In this document: in pieces, positions 33,624 to 44,285 of the stretch
Layout of the letters: each line of letters begins with the position of its first letter
Position numbering within the stretch: position 1 is the stretch's first letter
Assembly: GCA_964006375.1 (NCBI GenBank)
Contig: OZ023269.1
Location: 127,915,309 to 127,979,308 of the forward strand
Source of the DNA: Tillus elongatus
Lineage: Eukaryota; Arthropoda; Insecta; Coleoptera; Cleridae
Direction: 5' to 3'
DNA: 64,000 nucleotides
Made by a program: the position numbers and the translations under genes
The notes under the pieces: generated by a model
Told to the model about the DNA's origin: nothing
The model's database searches: none
The model's input: the letters and a program-made list of their open reading frames with translations, nothing else

Positions 33624-35521
33624 ATGGCGCATTGAAAACGAAATAGACCGATTTGCGTCCAGAGAATTTTTTTTATGAAACGCTGAAACACATCAATTTT
33701 AATATTGAGGGGGACATGTTTTGACATAAAACTCAACTTTATCACATCAACCCCGTAGAGGTGGTGATAACAACCCTTATATTTTAAATAGGAAACATGG
33801 GTCAAGTGTTACATCAATTGACAGCTCTTTCTTTTCTCAATTCAGCACACTAATTTTTTTGGAAGCTTTATCAACTCGTCTAAAAATTATTCACAGTTGA
33901 AGACGCATAAACGCATTTCACTCATTCCGATAAGAAATGCGTTGATAGTCAATGTTTTGTTGGTTTGTAAACAAAAAATGGACTATCAGAACATTTCTTA
34001 TCTGAATGAGAGAAATGCGGTTTATTATTTCAGTTTATCGGTCGGTTTGATACTTGATAGTACTACCAAAAATTAATTTCACAGTGGCGTATTCTGTAGA
34101 AGAAAGAGTTGAAATAATCACTATTTTTTTTCAAAAACGATGACTGTGCCAACTGTACCGCAAATTTGTTTAATGAACGACATCCGAACAGAGATGTTAA
34201 CAGAAAATACATTTTGGAAATAGTTGCAAAGTTTCGACAAAGTGGTTCAGTAGCCAACAAAAAACGGAATCCTGAACGTGAATTTCTGGTTAGAAATGGG
34301 ACTACTGAGATTGAAGTTTTAGGACAAATTGCTGCAGACCCAACTTTGAGCACGAGAAAATTGGCCACTGTTTCAAACATCAAAAGAAGAACTATTCAGC
34401 GAATATTGAAGAATCATAAATTTCACCCCTATAAAATTCATCTTGTACAACAACTGAATGAAGATGATTTTGATCGGCGGCTGGAGTTTTGTGAAGTTAT
34501 AACTGCACGAATAGCTGATAACGGGAACTTTCTGTTCAATATCTGTTTTTCAGACGAGTGTACGTTTTTATTAAACTCTACAGTCAATCGTCATAATTGT
34601 CGTGATTGGGCAGATAATAATCCAAGAAATATTCACGAAGTCCACACTCAAACTCCACAGAAATTTAATGTCTGTACTGGTATTTTTGGAGACCGTTTAA
34701 TCGGACCAATTTTCCTTGATGGCAATTTGAGTGGCAAAACGTATTTGGAGTTACTAGAAGATATCGCTTACCCTCTACTAATTGACATTGTTGAAAATTA
34801 TGATCGCTATCAAGAAAATAAATTAGTGTTTCAACAAGATGGAGGTCCTCTGCATTTTTCACAGCGTCTTAGGGAGTTTTTGAACAGAGAGTTTCCAGGA
34901 CAATAGATTGGGCGTAGAGGTGCTATTGAGTGCCCCCTAGATCACCGGATTTAACTCCTTTAGACTTATTTCTATGGGACCATTTAAAAAGTAGAATTTT
35001 CGCAACAGAACCGGAGTCTCTGGAAGAATTACGATGACGCATTGTTGAAGAAAAATGCTCCAAGATGTCAGAGCTCGTTTTGAACATAATTTGTACTTTT
35101 GTATGGAAGCTGGTGGTCAACAATTTGAACACTCACTTAACTGAATAAACATTTTTGAACGTTTGGTTTTGTTTTTTAGTTTTTGTAACGAAAAATTGAC
35201 TAATTAATGCGTTTCTCATCACAATGAATGAAATACGTTCTTGCAACTCCAACTGTGAATAATTTTTAAACGAGTTAATAAAACTTCCAAAAAAATTAGT
35301 GTGCTGAATTCAGAAAAGAAAGAGCTTTCAAATGATGTAACACTCGATCCATGTTCCCTATTTAAAATATAAGGGTTGTTATCACCACCCTTAAGAGGTT
35401 GATGTGACAAAGTTGAGTTTTATGTCAAAATATGTCCCCCTCAATATTAAAATTGTTTCAACGTTTCTTTAAAAAAATTCTCTGGACGCAAATCGGTCTG
35501 TTTCGTTTTCAATGCGCCAGC

Positions 35522-35524
<3 letters not shown>
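33622..35524 (+). mobile_element. MLE1, mariner-like transposon with long TIRs
   Basis: The left end starts GGATGGCGCATTGAAAACG and the right end finishes CGTTTTCAATGCGCCAGCC. The inversion continues inward for about 320 bp (33622-33945 against 35209-35524), including AAAACTCAACTT and TTATATTTTAAATAGG blocks. Both ends abut (TA)n, in line with mariner insertion at TA. An extra inner hairpin (33911-33943 with 33988-34020) lies just inside the left TIR. Confidence 0.85.
34084..35144 (+). pseudogene. Mariner-like transposase pseudogene (MLE1)
   Basis: The N-terminal helix-turn-helix region (AYSVEERVEII, NLFNERHPNRDVNRKYILE, FRQSGSVANKK) resembles DUF4817. The catalytic domain shows Asp in FSDECTFLLN (34553) and Asp in VFQQDGGPLHFS (34838). 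The third Asp, in SPDLTPLDLFLWDHL (34973), comes after a TAG that replaces Trp in the Q-W-I-G block near 34903. In the family consensus read from MLE1, MLE3 and MLE4 the spacing between the last two Asp is 41 residues, i.e. DD41D. The start ATG has become GTG (34084), the T-run near 34127 shifts frame, and a deletion near 35051 removes about 6 residues. A 246-codon frame survives (34166-34906). Confidence 0.85.

Positions 35525-35580
<56 letters not shown>
35525..35580. repeat. (TA)n microsatellite, right border of MLE1
   Basis: Alternating TA immediately after the right TIR; joined on the other side to half a MITE-A. Confidence 0.97.
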
Positions 35581-35581
<1 letters not shown>

Positions 35582-35750
35582 TTGTACATTTTCAAACAAG
35601 TTATTTTGATAAAATATGGTACATTGTTTCCACTATATAGGTTATACTGGTGACCAAATTGATGCCTGCTTGCCTTAAAGAAACATATTTCCTATTAAAA
35701 ACATTTTTATGAAAATGCACTTCCATAACGCACTTACTGCGTCCAGACTT
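35582..35750. repeat. MITE-A right half
   Basis: GGTACATTGTTTCCACTATA to CCATAACGCACTTACTGCG. The left half is missing and is replaced by the (TA)n and MLE1. Confidence 0.65.
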
Positions 35751-36960
35751 TTTTATATATCCATCCATAAATGTATGTTTCTGTTTAAGAAATGCCCCTA
35801 AAAGTAAACAGAGTTTCAACGTATTATTTTTTAAACGACTGATGGGCCTAGTTTTTCTAATGGCACCTATTTAAGAATATCTACGGTATATAAACTAAAC
35901 TCTTTCATAACTTACAAAGCTATTAGGAATTCTAAATTTTGGAAATTTTATCAAACTCTAAATCTAAAATGCTGAAGTTGATTATAGTAACAACAATAAT
36001 GATTACACTTGAGAACAATAAATATCACACCTAAGTTGGGGGAATTGCGATTCATATATGGCGTATGTATTTTGTTTCTTTAACATCGCCTACTTTCGCA
36101 ACTATGGGCAACTGCCGACGCCAGAAAAGAACTGCCAGAAACCAGAAAGTCATGGTTGTGACAAGGCAAGATTTCCTTAGGCTGTGATTATGTTTGGTTA
36201 TAAACTTTTCAAGATAACTAATCTTAAAATGTAATTTTTGAAAGTTAAAGTTTTTTGAAGCATTTATGTTTTCTAATTCAACCTTTTAGTCTCTAACATG
36301 ACAGACCTTTATGTTCACTACTACCTTTATGGTACCAGCTAATGGGCACTGAATACGTTAGACAATAGTCAACCAGTTTTTTCGTGTACTACAATTCATT
36401 GAAGAAGTTGTAAATGTATTTTACTTATATGGAACTAAACTGATGTAATTTTATGAATTATGTATTAGTTTTTAAATTTTAATATAAATATTATCTCTCA
36501 TTTACTATTATTATTAGTGTCATTATTAATAATATGTAGCAAATAACTAAATTAATTTAGGAATTGTTTCTCCCGTCCAATTAAGTTACAAGACATATAT
36601 CTACTTTACGATACGCAAAACATCCGTTTTGACTGAAGCTTTTAAGAAATTTATAATAATAAATATTAGGCAATTACTTACGCAATTAAGAAAATCTGTA
36701 CACCAAAATTTATGAATTTTTCTTATTATTTGATACTTTTTGGCCTTTTAGTTCGCAGAAACGTTCTTTTTTCTACCAAATTTAGCAAATTTTGTTTCAT
36801 CATCATCGCAATCCAAAAGCTATGTCAGTCTTTCGTCGCAATTATGACTTTTCAAATCCAGAAGTTCTTTTTATTAAGTCATGATCTTTTTCAAAAAGTT
36901 TTCCTTGGTCTGCGTTGTCCTTTTATCAAGGTAGGTATGTGTCTTTCAAATAATGGCTCA
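35751..36960. other. AT-rich spacer with a short SINE-A tail fragment
   Basis: 36070-36125 on the minus strand matches the SINE-A 3' end (GCGAAAGTAGGC and GATGTTAAAGAAAC-like). No gene otherwise. Confidence 0.45.
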
Positions 36961-37045
36961 CAAACTTATCCAAGCCACCTACAGAAGGAAGGTACCTGCC
37001 AAATTTTATCAAAATCGGCCCATTATTTTTTGAGTTCACGGTGTG

Positions 37046-37125
<80 letters not shown>

Positions 37126-37155
37126 ATATAAAAAGCGAACCTGACCCTGGTGCAT
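36960..37155. repeat. LR repeat around (TA)n
   Basis: The left side contains CAAATTTTATCAAAATCGGC and a GAGTTCACGGTGTGATAC end. (TA)n at 37052-37121 is followed by AACATATAAAAAGCG and CTGACCCTGG, then homology to the R half stops. Confidence 0.75.
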
Positions 37156-37159
37156 CAAG

Positions 37160-37460
37160 TAAAGGATGTAAGAAAATAGAATGCTGTGGGCCCTGAGACG
37201 GGTGACGAAACAAGGAAGGATAAAGTTAGAAATTAATGGGTTTAGAACAAATATAATGTGGAAAAGTTTATTAAAAATGGACAATCATGGAACAACAAGT
37301 ATAATAATTTATAGTGACCACGTGAATTGTAAGAGAGGTCGTGGAAGACCCAGGGAAGCGAAAATGTATGAATGTGGAAGAAGCAAAAATAGCATCTCAG
37401 GACAGAAATGCATCAAAAAATATTGTTAGGAAATAGCATAGACTTCGTGGTGTGACAGTT
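37160..37460 (+). pseudogene. LINE C-terminal fragment, RTE-like
   Basis: A 82-codon frame reads [20 protein letters not shown] sequence and CKRGRGRPREAK; the next frame reads NVEEAKIASQDRNASKNIV. A G-R-G-R-P-R stretch followed by an aspartate/arginine-rich W/N-V-E-E-A-K-x-A-x-D-R-N-A segment is the usual C-terminal signature of RTE-type LINE polyproteins. One frameshift separates the two halves. Nothing upstream is preserved. Confidence 0.45.
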
Positions 37461-37844
37461 AATAGTAGTAGTAATAGTTACATTTCAGCAACAAAAATCA
37501 AGATGAAACGGGACTTCGATATGTGCTTTAGAATCCCTAAGCACATATTAATTATTAGTAGCGTTTCTCAGGGCAAATTACCAAACAAAAAGATAAAATT
37601 CTTCACCACCAACAACAACACACTGTCTAAAGGTAAAGTCACCTTATCGTCGTAACCGACTGTGTCTGCTATGGTTGTTGTTTTTTTTTTGGGGGAATGG
37701 AGTACAATGTGGTGGTTTTCCGTTGCCTTCCGCATAGATGAGGCGGCGATTTTTAGTTTGAATAGTAATGTCAGTGCCTCCGCCTTTAGCAATAACCTCA
37801 CAGGTACTTAAAATTTATAAAATGAATTTGAAAACTGGTCCAGT
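37461..37844. other. Unassigned spacer
   Basis: No gene recognised. Short frames on both strands lack support. Confidence 0.35.
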
Positions 37845-38600
37845 ACAGAAGTTAAAAGTATGGCGGATCCTCATAGCCACAGACAGCCAGGCAACCCTTA
37901 AGGCACTAAGTAGCACACGGGTAAATTCCTGGCTGGTGAGTGAGTGCCAAGACGAGACAAGCGACCTGGCTGGGCAGAATGAGGTGACCCTCATCTGGGT
38001 GCCGGGTCACTCCGGGGTCAAAGGCAAAGAATGCAGCTGACAGTCTCGTGAAGAGAGGGCCAGCAGAACCATTTATGGGATCAGAACCGGCTCTGGGCGT
38101 GACAAAGAGCACTGCCAGGGGAGCCATTAAGCCCTGTGTCAGAAACCAACACAAGGTGTACTGGGCGGACTGTCCAGAGCTCAGACATGAAAGGTCAATA
38201 ATTGACGGACCCAGTTGAAAGTGAGCTGTGGAGCTGCTAAATATTAGCAGAGGACAGCTCAGAAACACAACAGGTCTCTTGACGGGACACATGGCCGTCA
38301 AGAAACACCTGCATAAAATGGGGCGGTTCGAAGGGGACCTCGCATGCAGACTCTGCGGCAAGGGGGAGGAATCAGCCCAGCACATCTTGTGCGAGTGTAA
38401 AGCTCTGGACCGCAAAAGACAACTGATCTACGGTCAGTCTAGACCGGAGACAGAGCAATATAAAACTTCAACCTACCAATCGCTGTACTGACTAGTTCAA
38501 GGCACAGTGATTTTGGAATGGATGGAGTAAGACTAAGGGTTTGCACAATCAACCAAATATTGCAGTGCTATCGGGGCGGCAAGGCCGCGGACGAGCCCTG
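37845..38600 (+). pseudogene. LINE-B copy 2, RNase H and C-terminal region
   Basis: Starts at RILIATDSQATLKALSS (RNase H Asp) near 37868, continues with EVTLIWVPGHSGVKGKE and, in another frame, ADSLVKRGPAEPFMGSEPA. 38228-38491 reads GLLTGHMAVKKHLHKMGRF and CRLCGKGEESAQHILCECKA, then KRQLIYGQSRPETEQY, ending at about 38460. This copy keeps the 3' side that copy 1 lost to LINE-C, so the two together outline the family's C-terminus. Clearly dead: frameshifts and a TGA near 38220. GC content is high relative to the flanks, as in copy 1. Confidence 0.78.
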
Positions 38601-38639
38601 AGGGGAAAAATGTGTTTTTACACCCATATAGCATAGTCC

Positions 38640-38700
38640 ATCTCAAAATTCGCAAGTCTAACACCTTAACCAATTAAGCCACAGTCGGTTCTATAACGTT
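38640..38700 (-). repeat. tRNA-like SINE head fragment
   Basis: The minus strand reads GTGGCTTAATTGGTTAAGGT and TTAGACTTGCGAATTTTGAG, an A-box-like half of a tRNA-derived sequence. No B box is evident, so I treat it as a relic. Confidence 0.4.
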
Positions 38701-39114
38701 GTTGCAATATTACTAAATAAGACATTTTACCTATATAAAGTTACTTAAGTTATTTAATATGCTTGAAATAATCAAAGATAGCGTAGTTTGATGTATGTAA
38801 AATGTTGTAGTTATTTTACAAAATCTCTCTTCGTAATATTTACACACATTTTTAACCCGAGGCAAGTAAAAGTGTTATGTGATGTGCCTGACGCATGACT
38901 TTTACGCGTGTGTGTATAGTCTCGTTGCTCGTCATTGGTATGTCCACTTTTAATCGGACCATGGGTGTTTGAAAGCTTATAATTGCAAGAATGTTTTGAG
39001 CCTTTTTTAATCAAAATCCGTTTATAACTTCCCGTTGTGTTGCGAGTTTTTTTAGTTAGATGGAATTATCACGTATTTCCTGGAGATATTAACAGACATT
39101 TTGACTAAAACAAG
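38701..39114. other. AT-rich spacer left of the pogo element
   Basis: No gene or repeat recognised. Confidence 0.4.
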
Positions 39115-39116
39115 TA

Positions 39117-39138
39117 GGGGAAGTACGGCTGTGATGGC
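39117..39138 (+). repeat. Left TIR of the pogo-type element
   Basis: 22-bp terminal inverted repeat, exact complement of 41915-41936, next to TA at 39115-39116. Confidence 0.93.
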
Positions 39139-39485
39139 ACACCGGCTATGTTGGCACACCTCTGATATTCACCACTTCTTATGCAGCCAGCGATACAAAC
39201 GTGTACTGTACTTGAGTAGTGTGATGCGAAAGCTGCGCCGCGTAATTTTAATCATCATAGTTTAACTCATAAACTTTATACAATAAAAAATATATTTTGG
39301 TAAGCTTCAAGTTCATTTTTGTATGTTCTAGTATGACTAATAATTCACTTAAATTTAAAGGTAAAATACTTTTATAGCTACTAAATTGTTTCGTTGTGCC
39401 TAACCTATAATGTGGCATGTTTGCACGTTATTTATTTACACGGTTGCCGTTCTCTATTCAATTTTCTAAAGTAAAGGGATTTCGG

Positions 39486-39545
39486 CTATGATGGCACACC
39501 AATAATTGGTTATGATGGCATAGTGTGCCATCATAGCCAAACCAT
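39486..39545. promoter_or_regulatory. Subterminal GGCACACC repeat cluster (left)
   Basis: CTATGATGGCACACC, then TTATGATGGCATAGTGTGCC forming a palindrome with CCATCATAGCC. The same word appears in the TIR-proximal region and at 41714-41758. Placement on both sides of the gene suggests transposase or host-factor binding; no experiment is implied. Confidence 0.55.
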
Positions 39546-39631
39546 CAACATTATTGATTAAATATAATTCGCTTAGTAAAAGATATTATCGTTGTATTGC
39601 AGCCATTAACCCCCCCCCCCCTCTTGAAATC

Positions 39632-41452
39632 ATGAACAACAAAAAGCAAAAAATTGATAGGCAGAGCTGGTCTGAGGAGAATATGAACCAAGCAATCAAA
39701 GCTGTCCGGTCTAAAGAAATGGGATGGAAATTGGCTTCCAAAACATTTAATGTACCGAAAAGTACTCTAAGGCGAAGAGCAGAGGACAAAAATAAAGTAT
39801 TACGTGGTAGCAAAAAGGGTTTTTTAGGCGGAAGTGTTAAAGTTTTCTCCGATGAAGTTGAAATGCAACTAGTTAATCACGTAAAATCGTTGGAATCTAG
39901 ATTTTTTGGCTTGACGTGTTCTGATTTAAGAAAACTGGCATTTGAATTAGCTGAAAAGATGAAATGCAAACACAGTTTTAACCAAGAAAAGCGAATGGCT
40001 GGATGGGACTGGTTTCATGCTTTTGTAAAAAGGAATCCGTCGATTAGTTTAAGGCAGCCTGAGGCCACATCACTAGCGCGGGCGCAAGCCTTTAATAAAG
40101 TTACAATAAGCAAGTATTTTACTACCCTTAAAATTATTATAGATCAATACAAGTTTGAGCCTGACCAGATTTATAATATGGATGAATCGGGATTATCGAC
40201 CGTACAATCAAGAACGGATAAAATTTTGGCCTCAAAAGGACGAAAACAAGTAGGGTCGGTAACGAGTGCAGAAAGAGGACAACATTTTACTGTTGTATGC
40301 TCCATCAATGCCCTTGGAAATTACATACCTCCTGCTATAATTTTCCCGAGAAAAAACATGAAACAGGAGTTGTTGGATAATGCGCCCCCAGGGTGCGTTG
40401 GATTCCCTCAAGAAAGTGGTTGGATGACTGGGCAAGTTTTCTTTTTTTGGCTAAAACATTTTATTAAATTTGCAAAACCCTCAGCTGAAAAGAAGATTCT
40501 ATTACTTCTCGATGGCCATTCCAGCCACAAACACCTAGACGTGCTAGAGTTCGCAAAGCAAAATAATATAATTTTGTTTTGCTTTCCACCACACTGCACC
40601 CATAGGGTGCAGCCATTAGATGTTAGCTTCTATGGCCCTCTAACTACTTACTATAATCAGGCTCTTAGAAGGTGGCTACATACTCATCCTGGTCGAACAG
40701 TAACTCACTTTCAAGTTGGTCACTTATTCGCAGAAGCCTATACTCAAGCTGCTACCGTCGCCAATGCTGTTAATGGCTTTCGAAAAACAGGGATATGCCC
40801 ATTTAATGAAGATATATTCCCTGACTGGCAATTCCTTCCTTCAGAAACAACCAATGTGGCAGAAGACAATTTATCATCTACTTCAGGAGAACCATCACAG
40901 TCTTCAGTGCAAGAAGTAACATTACTACAATCCAAAGCGTCTACTTCATGCAATAATCAAGTTAACCATGCTGAAGATGAACAATCTTTTCAAAGAGATG
41001 AAGAGTTACCTAAAACTACAACTGAAGGTGATATACAGGAAGATGTTAATTGTTCAGTTCTAATATCACAAATATCTCCTGTTCCGCAAGTAACTTCTCG
41101 ACAAAAGCGAAAAAGAAAAGGCGGCGAGGTAGGAGTATTAAATACAACACCTGACATTGATATGGCAAAAGCAAGACACGATGAGAAGAAAATCGTTGAA
41201 CAACGAAAAGCTGCTCGCTCTGCAAAGAAAGTGTTGAAAATACAGGAAGATGATGATGAACCAGAAGAACCTTTCCCAGCAGACGAGGAAGAGGATGATG
41301 TGGGTTGCATATATTGCAATTCTTTATTTTCATTATCCAGGCCAAAGGAACCCTGGATCCAGTGCCAACATTGCAAGAAGTGGTGCCACAATGCATGTGC
41401 AGGTATCGACAGAAAAACTAAGATGTTCATCTGTGAATTATGCAGTGACTAA
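39632..41452 (+). CDS. Pogo-family transposase with DDE domain and C-terminal PHD finger
   Basis: Encodes the transposase that binds the TIRs and moves the element. I start at the second ATG (MNNKKQKIDRQSW) because the first (39554) lies before a run of 12 C and lacks family-like sequence; this gives 606 aa. Residues 10-55 form a psq-type helix-turn-helix (WSEENMNQAIKAV, then FNVPKSTLRRR). 72-145 resemble a CENP-B-type HTH with GWDWFHAFVKRNP. The DDE_1 core has NMDESGL (D184), LLLDGHSSH (D294) and RVQPLDVSF (D330), 35 residues between the last two. A basic patch QKRKRK near 491-496 is a likely nuclear signal, followed by a highly acidic stretch. The C-terminal PHD finger is C4HC3: C559, C562, C578, C581, H586, C589, C601, C604. 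No stop or frameshift is seen. PHD fingers commonly bind histone H3 tails, so it may guide integration or expression; that is inference. Confidence 0.93.
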   Translation: MNNKKQKIDRQSWSEENMNQAIKAVRSKEMGWKLASKTFNVPKSTLRRRAEDKNKVLRGSKKGFLGGSVKVFSDEVEMQLVNHVKSLESRFFGLTCSDLRKLAFELAEKMKCKHSFNQEKRMAGWDWFHAFVKRNPSISLRQPEATSLARAQAFNKVTISKYFTTLKIIIDQYKFEPDQIYNMDESGLSTVQSRTDKILASKGRKQVGSVTSAERGQHFTVVCSINALGNYIPPAIIFPRKNMKQELLDNAPPGCVGFPQESGWMTGQVFFFWLKHFIKFAKPSAEKKILLLLDGHSSHKHLDVLEFAKQNNIILFCFPPHCTHRVQPLDVSFYGPLTTYYNQALRRWLHTHPGRTVTHFQVGHLFAEAYTQAATVANAVNGFRKTGICPFNEDIFPDWQFLPSETTNVAEDNLSSTSGEPSQSSVQEVTLLQSKASTSCNNQVNHAEDEQSFQRDEELPKTTTEGDIQEDVNCSVLISQISPVPQVTSRQKRKRKGGEVGVLNTTPDIDMAKARHDEKKIVEQRKAARSAKKVLKIQEDDDEPEEPFPADEEEDDVGCIYCNSLFSLSRPKEPWIQCQHCKKWCHNACAGIDRKTKMFICELCSD

Positions 41453-41712
41453 ATTCCCTACCGTTTTCAATGATTTTAAATTACATTGTTTTATATGAAA
41501 ATTATTTAATTTTTTTCGACGAGTATATCATAATGACAGTTTATTTATTGTATTCTTAATATATTAGTGCAAAAACAGATTTTATATCTTCAATAACTTT
41601 TATGATTTCCTGAATTTTTTCCTTAAATGACATTATATAACAGGTTTACTTTAACAAAATGTTTTATTATGAATTTCAAATAACATATCATTTAAATTAA
41701 TTGAAAGCTGTT

Positions 41713-41760
41713 AGTGTGCCATCATATCTGAACATGTGCAGATATGATGGCACACCACAC
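41713..41760. promoter_or_regulatory. Subterminal GGCACACC repeat cluster (right)
   Basis: GTGTGCCATCATATCTG and CAGATATGATGGCACACC form an imperfect palindrome, mirroring the left cluster at 39486-39545. Confidence 0.55.
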
Positions 41761-41914
41761 AACTCACATAAATTTAATTCTCCCCGGTTTACATAAATGT
41801 TTAGAAATAATTTATTTATTATTAGTTAGTAAACACTTTATTACACATATAACTGCAAATATACCTTAATTATCACAAATTTAACGCAAGTTACAAGTGA
41901 TCAAAAAAAAGGGG

Positions 41915-41936
41915 GCCATCACAGCCGTACTTCCCC
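41915..41936 (-). repeat. Right TIR of the pogo-type element
   Basis: GCCATCACAGCCGTACTTCC plus CC; exact complement of the left TIR, followed by TA. Confidence 0.93.
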
Positions 41937-41938
41937 TA

Positions 41939-42639
41939 CATTTCGTTTAATGCAGCGTTAATCAAAAGCCATTTTAAGATACTTAAACAATTCACTTCAC
42001 GCTTTTATGCTCGATGTATACTAATAGCGTGTTCGTAGTACATTAGACGAACGTAGACTCAACATATACATTCTCGTTTTCCAATATAACAAGTTGGACA
42101 GTTAGTTCCCTGGCCTGTATATACTTATGCTGTGTACCATAGCTTCTCTATTCTGTTCCCAACTCTCAGCATTTCTCACTTCCTTCACTTCTCCCCTATT
42201 ATTGGTTAGAATTTTATGTGGGAGGAGTCTGACCATGTGAAAGCTCCTATTTCCTGGTATAATTCACGTGTTGGTTGGGTACATTTACACTATTTATTGA
42301 TATTAATTAATGGCTGTGTTGTTCACGTTGATTACCCAATGAATGTTATGTTAATTATAGATATTCTTTAGTACTTATATATAATTATTTATAAGTTGTG
42401 TAATTGGGTAAATAAGTACTTGGATAAAAATCAATTATGGCATTTTAAATTATTGGGCTTGTAGCGGTTTTATGTCATTTATAACAAACAAAAATGGCAG
42501 TCTCAATAATAATACTTATATCAACGCAACCTCAGCTACTACAAATTTAAATTTTCTAGTAAAACAATAATTTTTTTTGAATACAAAAATCATAAAACAA
42601 ATACTGTTCCCAAATGATTCTTATAGTGAATTTTCGTAG
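41939..42639. other. Apparently single-copy spacer
   Basis: No gene or repeat family recognised. 42050-42270 is less AT-rich than the surroundings. Confidence 0.35.
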
Positions 42640-42759
42640 AAAATATTCACTAATGAGCAGATCCCGACTTCTGAATTTTGAAAACATTTTTGCAAATGAG
42701 CGCGAACTAGGACCCCTAGAACCCATATCCCGGTTCATCATCAGTTTCAATTTTTGTAT

Positions 42760-42830
<71 letters not shown>
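42640..42830. repeat. R half of LR repeat (inverted) plus (TA)n
   Basis: AATATTCACTAATGAGCAG, GATCCCGACTTCTGAATTT and CCTAGAACCCATATCCCGG form the inverted R half. (TA)n at 42764-42830 then borders MLE2. Confidence 0.8.
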
Positions 42831-42831
<1 letters not shown>

Positions 42832-42833
<2 letters not shown>

Positions 42834-44285
42834 GTTGGCTCATTGACAACGAAACAGACCGATTTGCATCCAGAGATTTTTTTTTAAGAAACGCTGAAAC
42901 ACGTCAATTTTAATATTGAGGGGGACATGTTTTGACATAAAACTCAACTTTGTCACATCAACCCCTTAAGGGTGGTGATAACAACCCTTATATTTTAAAT
43001 AGGGAGCATGGGTCGACTGTTACATCATTTGAAATCTCTTTCTTTTCTGAATTCAGCACACTAATTTTTTGGAAGTTTTATGAACTCGTTTAAAAATTAT
43101 TCACAGTTGAAGATGCAAAAACGCATTTAACTCATTCCGATAAAAAAAATTCTTATCGGAATGAAATAAATACGGTTTATTATTTTAGTTTATTGGTCGG
43201 TTTTATACTTGATAGTACTATCGAAAATTAATTTCACAATGGTGTATTCTGTAGAAAAAAGAGTTGAAATAATTACTCTTTTTTCAAAAACGATGACTGT
43301 GCCAACCGTACCGCAAATTTGTTTAATGAACGACATCCGAACAGACATGTTAACAGAAAATACATTTTGGAGTTAGTTGCAAAGTTTCGACAAAGTGGTT
43401 CAGTAGCCAACAAAAAACGGGATCCTGAAGGTGAATTTCCGGTTAGAAATGAGACTACTGAGATTGAAGTTTTAGGCCAAATTGCTGCAGACCCAACTTT
43501 GAGCACGAGAAAATTGGCCACTGTTTTAAACATCAAAAGAAGAACTATTCAGCAAATATTGAAGCATCATAAATTTCACCCGTATAAAATTCATCTTGTA
43601 CAACAACTGAATGAAGATGATTTTGATCGGCGGCTGGAGTTTTGTGAAGTTATGACTGCACAAATAGCTTAGAGTTTCCAGAGCAATGAATTGAGCGTAG
43701 AGGTGCCATTGAGTGGCCCCGTAGATCACCAGATTTAACTCCTTTAGATTTCTTTCTATGGGGCTATTTAAAGAGTAGAATTTTCGCCACAGAACCGGAG
43801 TCTCTGGAAGAATTATGACGACGCATTGTTGAAGAATGCCGTCTAATAACTCCACAAATGCTCCAGAATGTCAAAGCTCGTTTTGAACAAAATTTGTACT
43901 TTTGTATGGAAGTTGATGGTCAACAATTTGAACACTTACTTAACTGATCAAACATTTTTGAACGTTTGGTTTTGTTTTTTTTTAACGAAAAATTGACTAA
44001 TGAATGCATTTCTTATCACAATGAATGAAATACGTTCTTGCAACTCCAACTGTGAATAATTTTTAAACGAGTTGATAAAACTTCAAAAAAAAATTAATGT
44101 GCTGAATTCAGAAAAGAAAGAGCTTTCAAATGATGTACACTCGACCCGTGTTCCCTATTTAAAATATAAGGGTTGTTATCACCACCCTTAAGGGGTTGAT
44201 GTGATAAAGTTGAGTTTTATGTCAAAACATGTCCCCCTCAATATTAAAATTGACGTGTTTAAGCGTTTCTTAAAAAAAAATATTC
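42832..44285 (+). mobile_element. MLE2, internally deleted mariner-like copy
   Basis: The left TIR (ACGAAACAGACCGATTTGCA) follows (TA)n. The right TIR is cut at CTCTGGAC (about 44288), where L-repeat sequence begins. About 560 bp of the transposase core are missing at 43670. Confidence 0.83.
43240..43945 (+). pseudogene. Mariner-like transposase pseudogene (MLE2)
   Basis: Retains the family ATG (43240, MVYSVEKRVEIITL), which MLE1 and MLE4 have lost, but a one-base loss in the T-run near 43274 shifts the frame. The HTH region follows (NLFNERHPNRHVNRKYILE, 43319-). The frame ends at 43672, where a deletion joins MTAQIA to the EFPEQ block and removes the first two catalytic Asp. The C-terminal piece (RSPDLTPLDFFLWGYLKS, then FEQNLYFCMEVDGQQFEHLLN) remains in another frame to about 43945. 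Identity comes from alignment by eye with MLE1, MLE3 and MLE4. Confidence 0.82.

Larger units (their letters stand above)
39117..41936 (+). mobile_element. Complete pogo-type transposon with TA target duplication
   Basis: Perfect 22-bp TIRs begin GGGGAAGTACGGCTGTGATG (39117-39138) and mirror at 41915-41936. TA flanks both ends (39115-39116 and 41937-41938). Length is 2820 bp. Inside lies one transposase frame. Subterminal copies of GGCACACC / GTGTGCCATCATA occur near 39135, 39151, 39493 and 39519 (left) and 41714 and 41749 (right), likely transposase-binding sites. Matching TIRs, TSD and an open frame suggest a young insertion. Confidence 0.93.

Noticed and set aside
39586..41430. Frames of 63-146 codons antisense to the pogo transposase
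   Set aside because: Shadow frames with low-complexity Ser runs opposite acidic codons.
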